From contig CAZPXH010000006.1 in assembly GCA_964591085.1 (NCBI GenBank), forward strand, positions 1-64,000: 64,000 nt of DNA, read 5' to 3'. The notes below the pieces were generated by a model. The model ran no database searches and had not been told where the DNA came from. It saw only the letters and a list, made by a program, of their open reading frames with translations. This DNA is from CAZPXH01 sp964591085. Lineage in GTDB: Bacteria > Spirochaetota > Spirochaetia > DSM-27196 > CAZPXH01. A program made the position numbers and the translations under genes. Below, in pieces: positions 23,798-33,100 of the stretch; within the stretch, counting starts at the first letter, position 1, and the number at the start of each line of letters is the position of its first letter.

Positions 23798-24892
23798 CTA
23801 TCCATCGGACGCTGGCCTGTCCAGCACAGGTTGCAGATCGCTTCCCGTCATGTCTCCCAGCATGCGTTCGAGCTCCACAACCGGATCCCGCTCCCGATTG
23901 AGAATTCGATAGACCCCCTCACAAATAGGAAGGTGAAGGTCCCTCTCTGCCGCAATCCCGTGGACAGCCCTGGCGGCCACAACCCCCTCCGGCAGATAGG
24001 GAAGCTCCCCCAGGTGGGAGATCAGCTGATCAAGGTCCGTATAGGCCTCAATAATGAGGCGGTTCACGATGTCCCGGCCAAATCGGCGGTTGCGCCCATG
24101 CGGAGAGCGACAGGTGACATCCAGATCGCCAACGCCGGCGATGGAGGTGAAGGTCTCCGGGTGGGTGGAACCGAGCGCTGCAGCAAGGCGCTGGATCTCG
24201 TTGAGGCCGGCAGCCAGGAGCAGGCTCTCGGTGTTGTCCCCAAACAGCTGTGATGAGCCCTTGATGGCGTCCAGGACCCCAAAGGCAATGGCAATCACGT
24301 TTTTGACAGCGGCAGCCACCTGTACGCCAACGACATCCAGACTGGAGTAGACCAGGAACCAGCGGGTGGACAGCAGCTCTCGGAAGCGAATGCTGTTCCG
24401 GGGATTCGCGCTCGCGCTGATCAGACCGGTGAGTTTGCCGGAAGCAACCTCTTCCGCGTGGGTGGGTCCGCTGAGGTAGACCAGGTTGCCTTTGTAGGAC
24501 CCCGGGAGGTAGCTCTCCAGGGCATCCAGAAGCAGGCGATAGCTCCTGCCCTGGCGGACAAAGCCCTTGGTGACAACGCCGATGACGGATTCGCCCTCCA
24601 ATACGTTGGGCACCGCAATGATCTGCTTGGCAAACTCAACAACGTGGAGAGAGGGCGTTGCCAGGATGATGTAGCGGCGAGCAGCAACCTCGGTGATGTC
24701 GCCGCTGGCCCGGACCGCCTTTGGGAGCTGTACTCCCGGGAGGTGGACGGGGAGGCGGTGGTCGGAGTTGATGGCCTGAACAACCTCCGGCCGCCTAGCC
24801 CAGACCTGCACGTCATGGCCCTTCTCCGCCAGCAGCATGGCGATAGCGGTGCCCCAGGCACCGGACCCGATGATACCGACGCGCTGGGCCAT
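23798..24892 (-). CDS. gpsA: NAD(P)-dependent glycerol-3-phosphate dehydrogenase
   Basis: Makes sn-glycerol 3-phosphate from dihydroxyacetone phosphate for phospholipid synthesis. The 364-aa protein shows the Rossmann motif VGIIGSGAWGTAIAMLLAEKGHDVQVW, SVIGVVTKGF, LSGPTHAEEVASGKLTG (usually GPSFAxE, with the substitution Ser to Thr and Phe to His), the catalytic Lys in AAVKNVIAIAFGVLDAIKG, NTESLLLAAGLNEIQRLA and TSIAGVGDLDVTCRSPHGRNRRFG. It starts 3 bases after the pepF stop. A tRNA-Cys follows in the same orientation. Confidence 0.95.
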   Translation of the reverse strand: MAQRVGIIGSGAWGTAIAMLLAEKGHDVQVWARRPEVVQAINSDHRLPVHLPGVQLPKAVRASGDITEVAARRYIILATPSLHVVEFAKQIIAVPNVLEGESVIGVVTKGFVRQGRSYRLLLDALESYLPGSYKGNLVYLSGPTHAEEVASGKLTGLISASANPRNSIRFRELLSTRWFLVYSSLDVVGVQVAAAVKNVIAIAFGVLDAIKGSSQLFGDNTESLLLAAGLNEIQRLAAALGSTHPETFTSIAGVGDLDVTCRSPHGRNRRFGRDIVNRLIIEAYTDLDQLISHLGELPYLPEGVVAARAVHGIAAERDLHLPICEGVYRILNRERDPVVELERMLGDMTGSDLQPVLDRPASDG

Positions 24893-24895
24893 GCC

Positions 24896-26689
24896 TCAGG
24901 ATCCCTGGCGATACTCCGCCAGCTTCTCCACCTGCCGCGCAATCACCGAAAGCCCTCCGGCCCAGAAGTCCTTTGCCTCAATGTCAAAGCCAACTGAGGC
25001 CACCACGTCCTTGGCGTTGGCCCTGCCAGTGAGGGTGAGCAGGTCCCGATATCGCTCAGCAAAGCTCGGGCCTTCCGACTCATAGATGGAGTACAGCCCC
25101 AGCCCGAACAGCAGTCCAAAGGCGTAGGGGAAGTTGTAGAAGGCCAGGCCCGGGCGGTAATAGTGACTCTTTACGGCCCACATGTAGGGGTGCCGCTCGT
25201 CCTCCCGGACAGCCGGGCCATAGGTCCGGGCCTGGGCATCCAGCATCATGGCAGACAGCTCGTCCGGGCTAAGCTCGTGGTCCGCCCTCTGCTCCATGAG
25301 CTCGGACTCAAAGTAGAAGCGGCTGAGGATGTCCACGATGACCTGCGTGGAGCCCTGCAGGCTTGCTTCCAGAACAGCCAGTCCCTCTTCCGCCGACAGC
25401 CTGCCGAGTGCCGAGTTGGTCACCAGAGTCTCACAGAAGATGGAGGCCGTCTCCGCCAGGGTCATGGGATAGTCCGTCAGAAGCTGGTCGTTTCCGCGGA
25501 GAACCCAGTTGTGGTAGGCGTGCCCCAGCTCGTGCGCAAGCGTGGAGAGGCTGTCAAAGCTGTGGTCAAAGTTGGCAAGGACCCGGATCTGCTCTGCGGC
25601 GCCAAAGCCGATGCAGTAGGCTCCGCCGACCTTCCCCTTTCGGGGCTCCGCGTCGATCCACGCAGAATCAAATGCGGTACGCGTGGCTGTTGCCAGATCA
25701 TCCGAGAAGGTGCCGAACTGCTCAAGAATGAAGTCCCGTGCATCAGGGAAACTCCACTTGCGCTCGGATCTGGAGACGGGCGCAAGGATGTCGTACCAGC
25801 ACAGGGTTTCCAGACCCAGCATCTGCGCCTTCAGCCCGAGGTACTTGCGGAACGTCGGGAGGGAGTCCTCCATCGCAGATATCATCGCCTCAAGCGCGGG
25901 ACGCGTGATTCGGTTCTGCATGATGGATCGGTCCAGGGTGCGTTCCCAGCCACGGCGTGAGTTGAGCGTGTGGCTTGTGCCCTTCACGCCGTTCAGGGCG
26001 GCGGCAATTGGGATCTCCATCCGCTTCCAGGCATCCAGTTCCAGGCGGTATGCCTTCTGCCGGACCGAACGCTCGGGATCGCTGGCCAGGGACCGGAGCT
26101 GAACAACGGTCTTCTCTTCCCCGGTGTCCTGATTCCAGACGGCGGTAAGCGTGCTGGCAATTGTGGCCTGCAGCCGGGACCAGGCGTCTCCGCCGCTTCG
26201 GTCCAGATCCGCCGCCAACGCCTCTTCCGCGCTGCTCATCTGGTGCCGCTGCTCTTCCAGGGTCTCCTGGATGAAGAAGCGATACGGCTCCAGGCGTGGT
26301 TCGGCGGCGGCCAAATCAGCAGGGCTGGTTCCGGTCTGAGCCAGTGCATTGCGAAAGTCCACCAGGATGCTGGAGAGGGGAACCTCAAGCTCCTGCACTC
26401 GATTCAGCTGCTTCAGCGGCTCGCTGTCAGTAGTTGCTACACTGTGGGAGGTGTACGCGTAGGCGCCGAGCTTGCCAGCAAGCCCATCCGCCAGGTTGAG
26501 GACCTCAATCACGGAAAGAAGCCATGCAGCGGGATTCTCGGACCGGAGTCGCTCGTCAGACACCGCAACCCTGGCAGCTTCCACGGCGGCCCTGGCAGCA
26601 GCAAGGTCCGCCTCCCACTCGGGCGAGCCCAGGGCTGGATAGACGGAGCTCAGGTCCCAGTGAGGAAGTGTCTCAGACGAAGAGCTCAT
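24896..26689 (-). CDS. pepF: Oligoendopeptidase F, M3-family metallopeptidase
   Basis: Cytoplasmic zinc peptidase that cuts short peptides. The 597-aa protein has the length of the PepF family; the zinc motif HExxH is in LSTLAHELGHAYHNWVL, followed downstream by the Glu region MTLAETASIFCETLV. The N-terminal helical half begins LPHWDLSSVYPALGSPEWEADL, as in other members. The frame extends to 26719, but the ATG at 26689 has GAGGA 8 bases upstream and overlaps the ndk end by 17 bases, which indicates translational coupling. A role in recycling peptides brought in by an Opp-type importer is plausible. Confidence 0.93.
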   Translation of the reverse strand: MSSSSETLPHWDLSSVYPALGSPEWEADLAAARAAVEAARVAVSDERLRSENPAAWLLSVIEVLNLADGLAGKLGAYAYTSHSVATTDSEPLKQLNRVQELEVPLSSILVDFRNALAQTGTSPADLAAAEPRLEPYRFFIQETLEEQRHQMSSAEEALAADLDRSGGDAWSRLQATIASTLTAVWNQDTGEEKTVVQLRSLASDPERSVRQKAYRLELDAWKRMEIPIAAALNGVKGTSHTLNSRRGWERTLDRSIMQNRITRPALEAMISAMEDSLPTFRKYLGLKAQMLGLETLCWYDILAPVSRSERKWSFPDARDFILEQFGTFSDDLATATRTAFDSAWIDAEPRKGKVGGAYCIGFGAAEQIRVLANFDHSFDSLSTLAHELGHAYHNWVLRGNDQLLTDYPMTLAETASIFCETLVTNSALGRLSAEEGLAVLEASLQGSTQVIVDILSRFYFESELMEQRADHELSPDELSAMMLDAQARTYGPAVREDERHPYMWAVKSHYYRPGLAFYNFPYAFGLLFGLGLYSIYESEGPSFAERYRDLLTLTGRANAKDVVASVGFDIEAKDFWAGGLSVIARQVEKLAEYRQGS

Positions 26690-27125
26690 TGTAGTTGTCC
26701 TCGTAACCCATGACTTCATCTGCGTTGAAGAAACGGCTGATCTCTTCCTCCGCGGTCTCCGGGCTGTCGCTTGCGTGGATGACGTTCTTGCTGGTGGTAG
26801 CTGCGTAGTCCCCGCGAATGGTCCCCGGAAGCGCTTCTTCTACCCGCGTGGCGCCACAGAGCATCCGGACCTGGCTCACGGCGTCTTCGCCTTCCAGGAC
26901 CATCGCAACCACGGGGCCGCTGGTGATGTAACCGATGAGTTCGCCGAAGAAGGGTTTGTCGCTGAGATGACCGTAATGGTTCTCTGCAAACGGTCTGCTG
27001 ATTGTTATGAGCTTCAACCCGAGGATCCGGAGGCCTTTGCGCTCTACGCGGGTGATTATATCCCCCACCAGCCGGCGCTGCAGCATGCCGGGCTTCAGCA
27101 TTGCGAAGGTTCGCTGTCGTGCCAT
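26673..27125 (-). CDS. ndk: Nucleoside diphosphate kinase
   Basis: Balances nucleoside triphosphate pools using a phospho-histidine intermediate. The 150-aa protein has TFAMLKPGMLQRRLVGDIITRVERKGLRI, YGHLSDKPFFGELIGYITSGPVVAMVLEG, and the active-site stretch TIRGDYAATTSKNVIHASDSPETAEEEISRFF with the catalytic His. The length is normal. The frame extends upstream to 27302, but only 27125 gives a normal N-terminus, and TACAAT lies 6 bases before it, so the mRNA is probably leaderless. First gene of ndk-pepF-gpsA. Confidence 0.96.
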   Translation of the reverse strand: MARQRTFAMLKPGMLQRRLVGDIITRVERKGLRILGLKLITISRPFAENHYGHLSDKPFFGELIGYITSGPVVAMVLEGEDAVSQVRMLCGATRVEEALPGTIRGDYAATTSKNVIHASDSPETAEEEISRFFNADEVMGYEDNYNELFV

Positions 27126-27131
27126 TATCAA

Positions 27132-27137
27132 ATTGTA
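27132..27137 (-). promoter_or_regulatory. -10 element of ndk
   Basis: TACAAT (27137-27132, five of six consensus bases) ends 6 bases before the ndk ATG. I see no good -35 box at 16-18 bases. Transcription should start at or within a base or two of the start codon. Confidence 0.5.
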
Positions 27138-27171
27138 GCACAGCCACCGGGCCCGTGATAGCTTCGCGGGC

Positions 27172-28659
27172 ATGCCGTCCCTTCGTTCCCCGCTTGGAGC
27201 AACGATCTTCCTTCTGACCGGCGCCAGTCTCTTTGCGCAGGGAGCCAAAGCCCCGCCAGCGGAGACGGATCTCCCTGACTTCTCGGATGCGCCGGCCACC
27301 ATTACCGCCGAGTACGACGTTCAGCTTGATCTGGAGCGGGGTAGCCGCTCCCAGCGGTTCCAGCTGCTGGTGCCGGAAGATGCGTTTGCCATCCACATCG
27401 CGCTGGAAGACAGCCCGGCGGACCTGGACCTGCGCCTCCTGGACTCCCGGGGAACGGAGGTCCTGGTTGCCGAACTTCTGGATTTCAACGAGGAGATCCG
27501 CCTCAGCAGGCTGGAGGGTCCTTTCCCCAGCGGAAGGCTGAGCGTGGAGGTGTTCTATCAGCTGTCTGACCTCCCGATGGTGGACGGCCGGAGGGCCGGG
27601 AGCGTTACCGCACGGCTACGGACGCGGATAGACCGGCTGGTGAGCTCCGGCGAACTCCGTGAGGGACGCTGGACCGCCGGGGAGCTTTCGCCGGAGTCCG
27701 GAATGTTTGCAATGTTCGCCTTCTCCCTGCCGCCGCGTGGCAGCTGGCGCGTGGATCTGGAAAGCGAACAGGCAGACGTTGATCTCTTCATCAACGCCGG
27801 GGAGCTGCCGGACAACTTTCGGGACTCCGAGTGGTCCGCGTTCTCACTCAGGTCCCGGGAATCCATCGTGCTCGGTCCGGAGAGCGAGCCGCGCGCGGGC
27901 GGCGGGAGCTACGAGGTCCTGATTATTGATCAGGTCAACAGGATCTATCCTGTTGACTACCGGATCCGGTTGGCGCGAGCCGACCAGCCGGACCCCGCCT
28001 GGATTCAGCCGCCGCCAATTCCTACTGATGAACGCGGGCTGGACCGCGCGCTTCGGAGCACTGTGGAGCTGTCAACGGATGGAATCAGCGGCGGGTCCGG
28101 TACCATAGTCTCCAGTGACGGGCTGATCCTCACCAACTACCACGTAGTCTCGGACGGTCGGGCTGAAGGTTCCGGCCCAATCACCGTTGCCGTGAGCTAC
28201 GATCACCGGCGCCCTCCACTGGAGGTCTTCCGCGCGGAGCTGGTGTGGAGTGACGCGGAGGCGGACCTGGCAATCCTGCAAATGACCGAGACCATCGGCG
28301 GGGGTCCGCTGCCGCGGAGCTTCCCCTTTACTCCTCTGGGCAATCCGGAGGACCTCCGGATCGGTGAGTCGCTGTCCATCATCGGCTATCCGTCCATTGG
28401 GAGCCGGGGGAGCCGGGTGAGCATCACCCTGGCGGAGGGCCGAGTTTCCGGCTTTGACCTTGCGGGCGGAATCGCTTCGGTGAAGACAGACGCTGACATC
28501 CACAGCGGGAACTCCGGGGGCGGCGCCCTGGACCGAACGTGGCAGCTGGTAGCAGTTCCAACGGAAGTTGTCGGCGGGTCGGACGGACAGATCGGTTACA
28601 CGGTGAGCGTTGCGGTAATTCCGCCGGAGTGGGTCCGGCGCTTTGGGCGGCAGGACTGA
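27172..28659 (+). CDS. Secreted trypsin-like serine protease with N-terminal beta domains
   Basis: A 495-aa exported protease. After the signal peptide (PLGATIFLLTGASLFAQG) come two beta-rich modules, about 35-150 and 150-265, resembling bacterial pre-peptidase (PPC) domains (RFQLLVPEDAFAIHIALEDSPADLDLRLLDS; WRVDLESEQADVDLFINAG). The protease domain starts near residue 285: catalytic His in LILTNYHVVSDG, Asp in DAEADLAILQM, Ser in HSGNSGGGAL. There is no PDZ domain, so it is not a full DegP. It probably acts in the periplasm or outside the cell. It is divergent from ndk, 46 bases away, and converges on the patatin gene with a 3-base gap. Confidence 0.85.
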   Translation: MPSLRSPLGATIFLLTGASLFAQGAKAPPAETDLPDFSDAPATITAEYDVQLDLERGSRSQRFQLLVPEDAFAIHIALEDSPADLDLRLLDSRGTEVLVAELLDFNEEIRLSRLEGPFPSGRLSVEVFYQLSDLPMVDGRRAGSVTARLRTRIDRLVSSGELREGRWTAGELSPESGMFAMFAFSLPPRGSWRVDLESEQADVDLFINAGELPDNFRDSEWSAFSLRSRESIVLGPESEPRAGGGSYEVLIIDQVNRIYPVDYRIRLARADQPDPAWIQPPPIPTDERGLDRALRSTVELSTDGISGGSGTIVSSDGLILTNYHVVSDGRAEGSGPITVAVSYDHRRPPLEVFRAELVWSDAEADLAILQMTETIGGGPLPRSFPFTPLGNPEDLRIGESLSIIGYPSIGSRGSRVSITLAEGRVSGFDLAGGIASVKTDADIHSGNSGGGALDRTWQLVAVPTEVVGGSDGQIGYTVSVAVIPPEWVRRFGRQD

Positions 28660-28662
28660 CCC

Positions 28663-29673
28663 CTAACCCCCAACAAACGCAGCCAGTTCCCGGTCCTGCC
28701 TGCGGATGAGATCCGCGGCGGCTTCTTCCAGGCAGGCGATGGTCTGGGCACGGGCGTCGTCCATGGACGCAGAGCAGTCACCAAGCTTGGCCTGGAGCCG
28801 GGTATAACGAACGTCACGCGTCTGGGCTAGCACATGTGCGCTGACCTCGGCTTGACCTGCGGCAACCATGGAGATGAGCGGAACGCCCTTCTCTGTTGAC
28901 GCCCAGTCCAGAGCACCCCATTCCTTCACCGACTCGTAGGGATAGCCTGGGGACTGACCGGTACCAACTGACAGGACCTCATAGCGGCGAGCGGCCGGAA
29001 AGCGGCGACGGGCGTCCATCACCGCAAGAAGCGCCGGATCATTGGTTGCCAGGAATCCATCGCTGATGGCAAAGCTCGCAGCTCCGTCCACGGCCGTCAC
29101 CCGTACCGGCTCAAAGAAGGTGGGAGCTGCGCTTGTGGCGCGGGCAACGTCCCGGAACAGATAGTCCCCCGGAGCCCTTAGTTCGGTGTCACGGGCACTT
29201 TTCCCACCACAGAACAGCACGGGCCGCATTCGCTCCAGGTCAAAGCCGGTGACCAGTACACCGGTTCTCGCTCCACTGATCTTCAGGTCACCGAAGTTTT
29301 CCCGCAGCACAAACTCAAGGGCCTTGGCGTCATACTTCTCGGTGAAGGCCTGGGCAACAGTCTGGAACTGGCGAAAGCGCCACTGCGGGAAAATTTGCTT
29401 CCCCCGATTGCGATACATGGCAACGAGGTCCGGCACGTCTACCTCGGTGGGGATATCCGGATCCAGGCTTGCGCGCGGGCGGGCCAGAGCCAGGGCAATC
29501 AATCCACCGGTGGAGGTCCCGGCAATGAGGTCAAAGTAGCGAGCAAGGACGCCGCTGTGGCCGGCCCGACGGAGGTGGGTCTGCAGACGCTGCAGAACCA
29601 GGCTGGGAATGATCCCGCGTATGCCACCACCGTCTATGGAGAGGATACGAACTGTTCGTCCGAATCGGAGCAC
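28663..29673 (-). CDS. Patatin-like phospholipase
   Basis: A 336-aa lipid acyl hydrolase of the patatin family. The oxyanion hole is ILSIDGGGIRGIIPSLVLQRL, the nucleophile Ser54 is in AGTSTGG, and the catalytic Asp205 is in ISDGF; the Ser-Asp dyad is therefore complete. It has no signal peptide and should act on membranes from the cytoplasm. It starts with GTG 14 bases after the cyclic-nucleotide-binding gene and is the last gene of the leftward array. Patatin enzymes of this GGGIRG type also serve as membrane-degrading effectors (CapV) in cyclic-nucleotide defence systems, which makes the upstream cyclase and nucleotide-binding genes notable. A housekeeping lipid role is equally possible. 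Confidence 0.88.
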   Translation of the reverse strand: MLRFGRTVRILSIDGGGIRGIIPSLVLQRLQTHLRRAGHSGVLARYFDLIAGTSTGGLIALALARPRASLDPDIPTEVDVPDLVAMYRNRGKQIFPQWRFRQFQTVAQAFTEKYDAKALEFVLRENFGDLKISGARTGVLVTGFDLERMRPVLFCGGKSARDTELRAPGDYLFRDVARATSAAPTFFEPVRVTAVDGAASFAISDGFLATNDPALLAVMDARRRFPAARRYEVLSVGTGQSPGYPYESVKEWGALDWASTEKGVPLISMVAAGQAEVSAHVLAQTRDVRYTRLQAKLGDCSASMDDARAQTIACLEEAAADLIRRQDRELAAFVGG

Positions 29674-29687
29674 CGGTGGCGAGCGGA

Positions 29688-30131
29688 TCAGGCTCCGCTT
29701 TTCAGCTGAAGCAGCGCGTCATTGGTCTCCCGGAAGCGCTTCACCACCACTGGCAGGATGTCCAGGGCAACCTCCGGATGGCTCTTGAGGAAGGCGTTGA
29801 AGTCCCAGGAAACCAGCACCAGGCATTCGGTGTCTGACTCGGCAATCACGCTTGCCGAGCGGGTAGCTCCGTCCAGGACCGACATTTCCCCAATGACGTC
29901 ACCGGGTCCGTGCGTGGCAATGACAACCACCGCCCCGTCTTCCGTGTGCTTCTCAACCCGGACCTTGCCGGACACAATGACAAACAACCCTTCACCGGGA
30001 TTCCCCTGGCGCACGATTGTGTCACCAGCGCTGAAGCTCCGATCCCGGCACTGTCGTGCGAGATTGGCGAGATATCGCTCCTTGACCCCCCCGAACAGCG
30101 GTACCGTGGCGAGGATTTCCTGTGCGTTCAC
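29688..30131 (-). CDS. Stand-alone cyclic-nucleotide-binding protein
   Basis: A 147-aa protein made only of a cNMP-binding beta-roll. Typical segments are LATVPLFGGVKERYLANLARQCRDRSFSAGDTIVRQGNPGEGLFVIVSGKVRV and the phosphate-binding cassette PGDVIGEMSVLDGATRSASVIAE, with the conserved Glu and Arg that hold the cyclic phosphate and ribose. There is no DNA-binding or kinase domain, so it must act through a partner. It starts with GTG after GGAGAA, 26 bases downstream of the cyclase-NTPase stop, and 14 bases before the patatin gene. It is the natural receptor for the product of the adjacent cyclase. Confidence 0.88.
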   Translation of the reverse strand: MNAQEILATVPLFGGVKERYLANLARQCRDRSFSAGDTIVRQGNPGEGLFVIVSGKVRVEKHTEDGAVVVIATHGPGDVIGEMSVLDGATRSASVIAESDTECLVLVSWDFNAFLKSHPEVALDILPVVVKRFRETNDALLQLKSGA

Positions 30132-30157
30132 TCAACGTTCTCCGATCAGCTCAAAGG

Positions 30158-33100
30158 CTATGCGCCGCTGGCATTCGCTGTCAACGAAGCGATACGCCCC
30201 CGAACTCGGGCAAACACCGGAAGCACCTGAAACTGCCGGCGTGCTTCATCTCCGGGGAGTGCCATCTCCTCGGCTGCTAAGAGTTCAGCGGCGATTCGTG
30301 CGTGCTCCGGGACGGACTCAGCCATCCGAGCGTGGTACAGCAGCAGGTCCCGCCGGGGTAGCAGCACGTTCATTCCCACCAGGGTGTCCGCTTCCTCCCG
30401 GAAGAATCTGGCATCACCGGCGTTCCCCTGCTCAAGCGCAAGCTCGGACAGGATCACAAGCAGACTCATTAGCGGGTAATGAGCCGTGTGCCGCAGGCCG
30501 AGGGGAAGTGCTTCCATGGCGAGTTGTCCGGCCTTCTCATGATCACCAACCAGGTAGCGCGCCCAGGCCATGGTACGCAGCGTGTCCAGCGCGCCGAAAT
30601 CGTTGCCTACCTGGTGCCGATAGAACTCGGCCTGCTGCCAGAGCTCTCCCGCCCTGCGCTCCTGCCCGAGTATCCGGCTGGCAGCAGCGGCCATTGCAAA
30701 ACCCGGAGCCAGGATCTCAGCGCGGACGGGCTCTGCGTGTGTCAGGCGTGTGGCAGACTCAACGGTGAGCGAGAAGTCGCAGCCCCAGAATGCCGCCATC
30801 ACCCGGCGGAACTCCACGGCAACGGCGGGGCGTTCGGTGTTGGGATTGCTGTTGCGCGGGAGCACGGAGTCCGCCTGCTTGATGCAGTCTGCGTACTGCG
30901 CACGGGCAAAGCTGATGCTGCAGCGGGTCTCAGTCCGCTCCAACTCAGCTGAGCCCGCGGCAAGGTGTTCCATCCGCCGGACAATGCTGTCCGATTCTTC
31001 CGTGCGGCCCCGCAGGCACTCGCTGGTTGCCATCAGGCCAAGGAGATTGAGCTCCAGCTGCAGCTCGGTCTGGATGGCGCGGTAGTAGTGCAGGGCCTTG
31101 CGTCCGGTCACCAGGGTCTTCTTGAACGCATAGCTCTGCAGGTTGAAGCCGGTCATCAGGTGATAGGCGCGCGCGAGGAACGCAGGACTCCGGTGCTCCA
31201 CTGCAATTGCCAGGAGTCTGCGCAGCACGTCGTCCGCCGGCTCGGTCCGTCCGGCGTTGAACAGAAGCGCGGCCTTGGTAAACAGCAACTGAAAGCGCAG
31301 CTGGACGTCGCTGATGCGCTCCTCCTCCAGGAGTTCATCAATGATTGCGGGGAACTCCGGGTTGACCGTAGCGGTCCGGGATGCAACGAGCACCTCGGCA
31401 GCAGCACGAAAATCCTCCGCGCGGAGCAGGTGCCGGATCAGGCGCATGGTGTTGGGCCGCGCCTGCTGCCGCATGCGGTCCGCCACGATCCGGTGGAGAA
31501 TTCGCTTGTTGTAGTTCAGCAGCGTGCTGTAGACGGCCTGCTTGAACAGATCGTGGCGGAAGGCGTAGACCACGCCCCGGCGCTCCAGGATTCCGCTGCC
31601 AACAAAGTCACCGAGCGCATCATCCACCAGGTCAGTCGGGCTGCCGGTCTGCTCCTGCATGAAGATGGCATCCTCTCGGGTGAAGTTGCGGAAGAACACG
31701 GCAAGCTTAGTCATCAGCTCTCGCCGAGGGATGGAGAGATGCTCCAGCCGGGCGAGGACGATGTTCTGGATGCTGCCGGGCATGTCCTCGTCCGCATCTG
31801 CCTCCTGCAGATAGGCGAGGTACTCCCGGATGAATAGCGGATTCCCCTGGGCAGCGCGGAGCACCCGCGGAACCAGCTCCGGCCGGTCCTCACCGGTCCA
31901 GAGGCGTTCCACCAGGGCTCGGGATTCATCCTCAGACAACGGGCCGAGTGTTCGGACTTCCAGGTCGGGAAAGACCCCGTGAAGACCCGCCTCATCGCTC
32001 CGGTCCGCCAGCAGGAAGAACGGCCGGGCGCTGGTGTTGTCAAAGTAGAAGCGGAAGAAGGCCCGGCTCGGCTGCTCCAGCAGGTGGGCATTGTCCAGAA
32101 AGACAATCGGGCTGTACGGAGACTCGGGGCTGGGTGCAACCAGCTGCTCAAACAGGCGGTACAGGACAACCACGTCTTCGGTGGTGGCATCGCTCCTGTC
32201 TCCGGAGACAATGCTTGCAAATCGCGCAGCGTTCTCCCGGTCAACACCGAGCGCCTCCGCGGCGCGCCTTGCGGAATCGGAGTCAATCCGGCGTTCCAGC
32301 CCCATCGCATCCAGCAACAGGTCAATGACCAGGGCGTAGGGCCTGGTTCGGTAGCGTCGCGCTACCCCGTGGAGGACCGGCGCGTTGAAGTCGGGAAATC
32401 GGCGAATCCGGGACAGCACCTGCCTGACCGTTGCGGTCTTCCCGATTCCGGGCTCGCCTCGCAGCACAAATCCGCGTGGCTCGGCGGGGTCGTGACGGAG
32501 GTACTCCCTGACAATCTCCGCCACCAGCGTCTCGCGCCCGACGAAGGGACCGGACTCGTGCTCAGCATCGGGAACCGTGTCCTCCACCGGGTAGGCAACC
32601 ACGGGTTCGTCCACTCCCTTGAGTTCCAGGGTCAGCTCGTCGCCAAAGCGGAACGCAGGCCCAACCCGGTTGCGGGTTGCGCGGGTGACCAGGATTGCTC
32701 CCGGAGACGCGGCGGACTGCACGCGGTTTGCCACGGTCATCGCGTGGCCGGTAACCACGTTGTAGGTACCTCGCTTGCCGGTAGCAATCAGGCCGGTGTG
32801 CACGGCAGTGCGGAACAACAGCTCCTGACGGTCCGGCGAAACGGGAACCTCGTGGCCGAGCAGCTCCGAAACCCGGGTCTCAGAAACCCAGCGGTGAAAC
32901 TCAAGCGCCGATGTCACCGCGTGCTGCGCATCTTCTTCCTGGACTTCCGGAACGCCGAACACCGACACCATCGCGTCCCCGATGTACTTTTCCACCGTTC
33001 CGCCATTACGGGCGACAATGTCGGTGTAGGTGCCAAACACCCGGGACATGAGGCGGTCAGTGTCCTCCGGGTCCAGCTGCTCGGATAGCTCGGAGAACCC

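Noticed and set aside
31979..33088. 369-codon plus-strand open frame
   Set aside because: Antisense shadow of the cyclase-NTPase gene.
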